Positions 61,518-64,000 of a stretch of 64,000 nucleotides of DNA are shown in pieces. The position numbers and the translations under genes were made by a program. The first letter of the stretch is position 1, and every line of letters begins with the position of its first letter. The notes beneath the pieces are model-generated. The model saw only the letters and a list, made by a program, of their open reading frames with translations. It did no database searches and was not told the DNA's origin. The stretch covers positions 1 through 64,000 of the forward strand of contig NZ_JAUASW010000002.1 of assembly GCF_030345705.1 (NCBI RefSeq). Direction: 5' to 3'. The stretch comes from Pelomonas sp. SE-A7. GTDB lineage: Bacteria; Pseudomonadota; Gammaproteobacteria; Burkholderiales; Burkholderiaceae_C.

Positions 61518-62824
61518 TGATGCCCCCCCTGAGCGACCCCATGAACTGGCTGGCCCTGCTGGCCCGCCAGACCCTGGTGCTGGGACTGGCCGTGCCCCTG
61601 CTGCTGGCCCTGCGCCGGCCGTTGCAGCAGCGCTTCGGCGCCAGCCTGGCCTATGCGTCCTGGCTGCTGTTGCCGCTGCTGATGCTGGCCGCCTGGCTGC
61701 CGAGCAGTCCGCCGGCCCGGGCGCTGAGGGCCGAGGTGGTCACCCGGCTGGAACCGCTGCTGGGCGTTGCGATGCCCGCGCTGCCGCCGCCGTCTCAACC
61801 GATGTGGCCGGCCCTGCTGGCCGCGCTGTGGCTGGTCGGCGCCCTGGCCTGCCTGGCACGCCTGGTCGTGCTGCAGCGCCGCTACATGCAAGGCCTGACC
61901 CTGCAAGGCCGCCAGTGGCAGGGCCCGGCCGGCAGCAGCCCGGCCCTGGTCGGCCTCCTGAAGCCGCGCCTGGCCCTGCCGGCTGACTTCGGCCAGCGCT
62001 TCGATGCCGAGCAGCAGCAGTTGGTGCTCGCCCATGAAGAGGTGCACCAGCGGCGGCGCGACAACCACTGGAACGCGCTTGGCGCCCTGCTGTGCCTGGT
62101 CCACTGGTTCAACCCGCTGGCCTGGCTGGCCCTGCGGCGCATGCGCGCCGACCAGGAACTGGCCTGCGACGCCGCCGTGCTGGCCCGTCATCCCGGCCGC
62201 GAGGCCGCCTATGGCCGCGCCCTGCTGCTGGCCCAGGCTCCGAATCCCGTCCCCAGCACCGGCCTGCCCTGGGCCAGCTGGCAGTCCACCCATCCCCTGA
62301 TCGAAAGGATAGAAATGCTCAAGCAACACAGCGGTTCCGCCGCACGCCGCAAGCTGGGAATGGCCCTGCTGGGCCTGCTGGCCGTGGCCGGCACCGGCAC
62401 GGTCCAGGCCCTGCATGCGGATGCAAGGCCCGAAACGGCCAGCATCGAGCTGCGCATGGAGATCGCGGTCACCGACAGCCCGGGCGGCGTCGCCAGAACC
62501 CAGCGCAGCCAGCCCACGCTGCGCGTCCATCCGGGCAAGCCGGCGCTGGTGATGTTCAACGGCGCGCCGGACAAGCCATCGGCCGATCAGCTCGCCATCG
62601 AGGTCATCGCCGAGGACCTGGGCGACAACAAGGTGAAGCTCTCGCTGGACCTGAAGAAGGGCGACCCCCTGGTCAGCATGGCCAAGCCTCGCCTCGTCAC
62701 CAAGGATGGCGTGAAGGCCCTGATCGAGCTCGGCAACAAGGTCGAGTACGGCAGCAAGGACGGCGGCGACATGCTGTCGATCGCCATCACGCCTTCGGTT
62801 CTCGCCAAGCCCAAGAAGGACTGA
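61514..62824 (+). CDS. BlaR1/MecR1-type M56 membrane metalloprotease, atypical C-terminal domain
   Basis: This 436-aa sensor-protease has membrane helices at about 12-34, 45-63, 97-120 and 281-298. The zinc site HEEVH is at 174-178 and the downstream Glu in ELACD at 215-219, so the peptidase looks active. The periplasmic C-terminal part (about 305-436) is not a penicillin-binding domain: it lacks SxxK and KTG. It is beta-rich, with a segment AKPRLVTKDGVKALIELGNK, shortened here to KPRLVTKDGVKALIELG, resembling secretin-type repeats. The signal sensed is unknown. It probably cleaves or triggers loss of the cotranslated BlaI-type repressor. Confidence 0.87.
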   Translation: MMMPPLSDPMNWLALLARQTLVLGLAVPLLLALRRPLQQRFGASLAYASWLLLPLLMLAAWLPSSPPARALRAEVVTRLEPLLGVAMPALPPPSQPMWPALLAALWLVGALACLARLVVLQRRYMQGLTLQGRQWQGPAGSSPALVGLLKPRLALPADFGQRFDAEQQQLVLAHEEVHQRRRDNHWNALGALLCLVHWFNPLAWLALRRMRADQELACDAAVLARHPGREAAYGRALLLAQAPNPVPSTGLPWASWQSTHPLIERIEMLKQHSGSAARRKLGMALLGLLAVAGTGTVQALHADARPETASIELRMEIAVTDSPGGVARTQRSQPTLRVHPGKPALVMFNGAPDKPSADQLAIEVIAEDLGDNKVKLSLDLKKGDPLVSMAKPRLVTKDGVKALIELGNKVEYGSKDGGDMLSIAITPSVLAKPKKD

Positions 62825-63175
62825 TCAGAGCGCCGCCTTCACGACGATCTCGACCTTCCATTCCGGCCGCGCCAGCGGCGCGATCACGGTGGCGCGCGGC
62901 GGCGCGCTGCCGGCCGCCACCCAGGCATCCCAGGCGGCGTTCATGCCGGGGAAATCGGCCCGGTCGGTGATGAAGATCTGGGCCATCAGGATCCTGCTCT
63001 TGTCGCTGCCGGCACGCTCCAGCAGCTTGTCGATGGCGGCGAGCACCTGGGCCGTCTGGCCGGTGATGTCGGCCGTCGCGTCCTCGGGCACCTGGCCGGC
63101 CAGGTAGGCCACGCCGTTGTGCACGGCCATTTCCGACAGGCGTGCGCCCACGTCGAATCGTTGGATCTCGCTCAT
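62825..63175 (-). CDS. RidA-family protein (YjgF/YER057c/UK114)
   Basis: This 116-aa protein has the trimeric RidA fold, which deaminates reactive enamines and imines. The motif AYLAGQVPED, a late PPRATVIAPL with the carboxylate-binding Arg and final VEIVVKAAL are present. It belongs to a RidA subfamily other than canonical RidA by eye. The start overlaps the plsY stop by ATGA, so it is cotranslated with plsY. Its end abuts the convergent M56 gene. Confidence 0.9.
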   Translation of the reverse strand: MSEIQRFDVGARLSEMAVHNGVAYLAGQVPEDATADITGQTAQVLAAIDKLLERAGSDKSRILMAQIFITDRADFPGMNAAWDAWVAAGSAPPRATVIAPLARPEWKVEIVVKAAL

Positions 63176-63900
63176 GGCTTGCTCTTGCCTTTCTTGGCAT
63201 GGTGATGCGAATGGCCCCGGGCCTCGTAGCCCTGGCCATGCGGATGTTTCTTGCTCGTGCCTGAGGCCGGTGCGGCCGCGGCGGCGGTGGCCTTCTGGCC
63301 CAGCTTGCTCTCGGTGCCGTTGAGCAGCTTCTGGATATTGGCCGCATGGCGCCAGACCAGCAGCAGGCTCAGCACCAGGATGGCGAGCACCGTCGGCGAG
63401 GCGCCCCAGATCAGCATCTGGTAGAACGGCGCGAACACGGCCGAGACGATGGCGGCCAGCGAGGAATAGCGCGAGAACCAGGCGATGATGGCCCAGGTCA
63501 GCAGCGTTGCGGCGCCCAGCAGCGGATTGATCGCCAGCAGCACGCCGGCCGCCGTGGCCACGCCCTTGCCGCCCTGGAAGCGAAAGAACACCGGCCACAG
63601 ATGGCCCAGGAAGGCCGCCAGGCCGACCAGCGCCGGTGCATCCTCGCCCAGGCCGAAGCGCTCGCCCCAGATCACCGTGGCCAGCACCGGCAGATAGCCC
63701 TTGAGCGCGTCGAACACCAGGGTCAGGATGGCGGCGACCTTGTTGCCTGAGCGCAGTACATTGGTGGCACCGGGGTTGCCCGAGCCGTAGGAGCGCGGGT
63801 CCGACAGGCCCATGAACTTGCTGACGATGACGGCGAAGGACAGCGAGCCGATCAGGTAGGCGGCCAGGGCCGCCAGCAGCGGGGACAAGGTGTTTTGCAT
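63172..63900 (-). CDS. plsY: acyl-phosphate:glycerol-3-phosphate acyltransferase
   Basis: PlsY makes lysophosphatidic acid from acyl-phosphate, the first step of phospholipid synthesis, in the inner membrane. The 242-aa protein has five or more helices and the three conserved loops: GSGNPGATN near 39-47, GHLWPVFFRFQGGKGVAT near 98-115, and a later GTES region. A C-terminal tail of about 45 residues, rich in Ala, Lys and His (HSHHHAKKGKSK), goes beyond the usual 200-residue enzyme and may bind metal. Confidence 0.95.
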   Translation of the reverse strand: MQNTLSPLLAALAAYLIGSLSFAVIVSKFMGLSDPRSYGSGNPGATNVLRSGNKVAAILTLVFDALKGYLPVLATVIWGERFGLGEDAPALVGLAAFLGHLWPVFFRFQGGKGVATAAGVLLAINPLLGAATLLTWAIIAWFSRYSSLAAIVSAVFAPFYQMLIWGASPTVLAILVLSLLLVWRHAANIQKLLNGTESKLGQKATAAAAAPASGTSKKHPHGQGYEARGHSHHHAKKGKSKP

Positions 63901-63908
63901 GGGCCGCT

Positions 63909-63914
63909 ATTCTG
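63909..63914 (-). promoter_or_regulatory. candidate -10 (CAGAAT) for leaderless plsY
   Basis: CAGAAT on the minus strand is 8 nt before the plsY ATG. Confidence 0.35.
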
Positions 63915-63941
63915 CCCTGCCGCCGGGGCCGGCCCGCCGGC

Positions 63942-64000
63942 TCAACTGGCAATGCGCGGCCAGCGCCGCGGGGCCGCACGCCTCAGCCGGAAGACGCCGG
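63942..64000 (-). CDS. possible C-terminal end of a gene continuing beyond the window
   Basis: An open frame enters from the right edge on the minus strand and ends at TGA (63942-63944). Its last residues read GVFRLRRAAPRRWPRIAS. Only 19 codons are visible, so this may be a true gene end or chance in GC-rich DNA. No product can be named. Confidence 0.25.
   Translation of the reverse strand, partial: GVFRLRRAAPRRWPRIAS

Noticed and set aside
61134..62824. Beta-lactam resistance operon
   Set aside because: No beta-lactamase or PBP2a-like gene is adjacent, and the M56 protein lacks a penicillin-binding domain.

Overview
The window is chromosomal DNA from a high-GC betaproteobacterium, most likely of order Burkholderiales near the Roseateles/Mitsuaria/Rubrivivax group. 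This rests on very GC-rich third codon positions, a BPSS1780-type membrane protein, the xseB-ispA-dxs operon with a Rieske oxygenase beside it, an rpfE-like gene before recJ, and a GC-rich extragenic repeat of a kind I associate with that group. Nothing was searched, so the genus is an inference. I see no rRNA, tRNA, CRISPR array, insertion sequence or prophage. Coding density is very high, and many neighbouring genes overlap by 1 to 37 bp.

Layout. 0-4 kb: minus-strand operon of a hypoxanthine-DNA glycosylase-like enzyme, a spermidine-synthase-like protein and a GspE/PilB ATPase, divergent from an MscS channel. 4-11 kb: minus-strand tatD, purU, lolD, lolC/E and polA. 11-15 kb: plus-strand small secreted protein, thrB, membrane protein, and a PhoX-type phosphatase with a candidate PHO box. 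15-22 kb: minus-strand ComEC-like metallo-beta-lactamase protein, M1 aminopeptidase and UvrD helicase. 22-28 kb: ychJ, truC, then a compact minus-strand MoaD/ThiS - Asp-box propeller - secreted hydrolase operon, and rarD. 28-33 kb: ahpC-ahpF, lysA divergent from lysR, and folE2. 33-40 kb: xseB-ispA-dxs, a Rieske oxygenase, an EamA transporter and sseA. 40-50 kb: S41-type lipoprotein, UspA, ZIP transporter, dienelactone hydrolase, tail-to-tail ppx and ppk1, an RpfE-like gene and recJ. 50-56 kb: solute-binding protein, TonB-dependent receptor, EAL-CBS-GGDEF protein and dihaem cytochrome c. 56-64 kb: RNase AM-like PHP protein, EamA transporter, yciO, chemoreceptor, stand-alone TonB domain, a BlaI/BlaR1-type pair with a 48-bp palindromic operator, ridA and plsY.

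Most genes are housekeeping: DNA replication and repair, isoprenoid, lysine, threonine and folate synthesis, lipoprotein sorting, polyphosphate turnover and peroxide defence. Four things deserve attention. (1) At least eleven genes have a -10-like hexamer (N-A-N-A-A-T or close) 6 to 8 nt before the start codon and no Shine-Dalgarno, suggesting widespread leaderless transcripts. (2) A MoaD-like protein ends in Gly-Gly, and those two codons form the ribosome-binding site of the next gene, an Asp-box propeller. (3) A BlaI/M56 pair has an elaborate palindromic operator, a non-penicillin-binding output domain and a TonB-domain gene upstream. (4) A soluble ComEC-like metallo-beta-lactamase protein stands alone. 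None of these is proven to be a new system.
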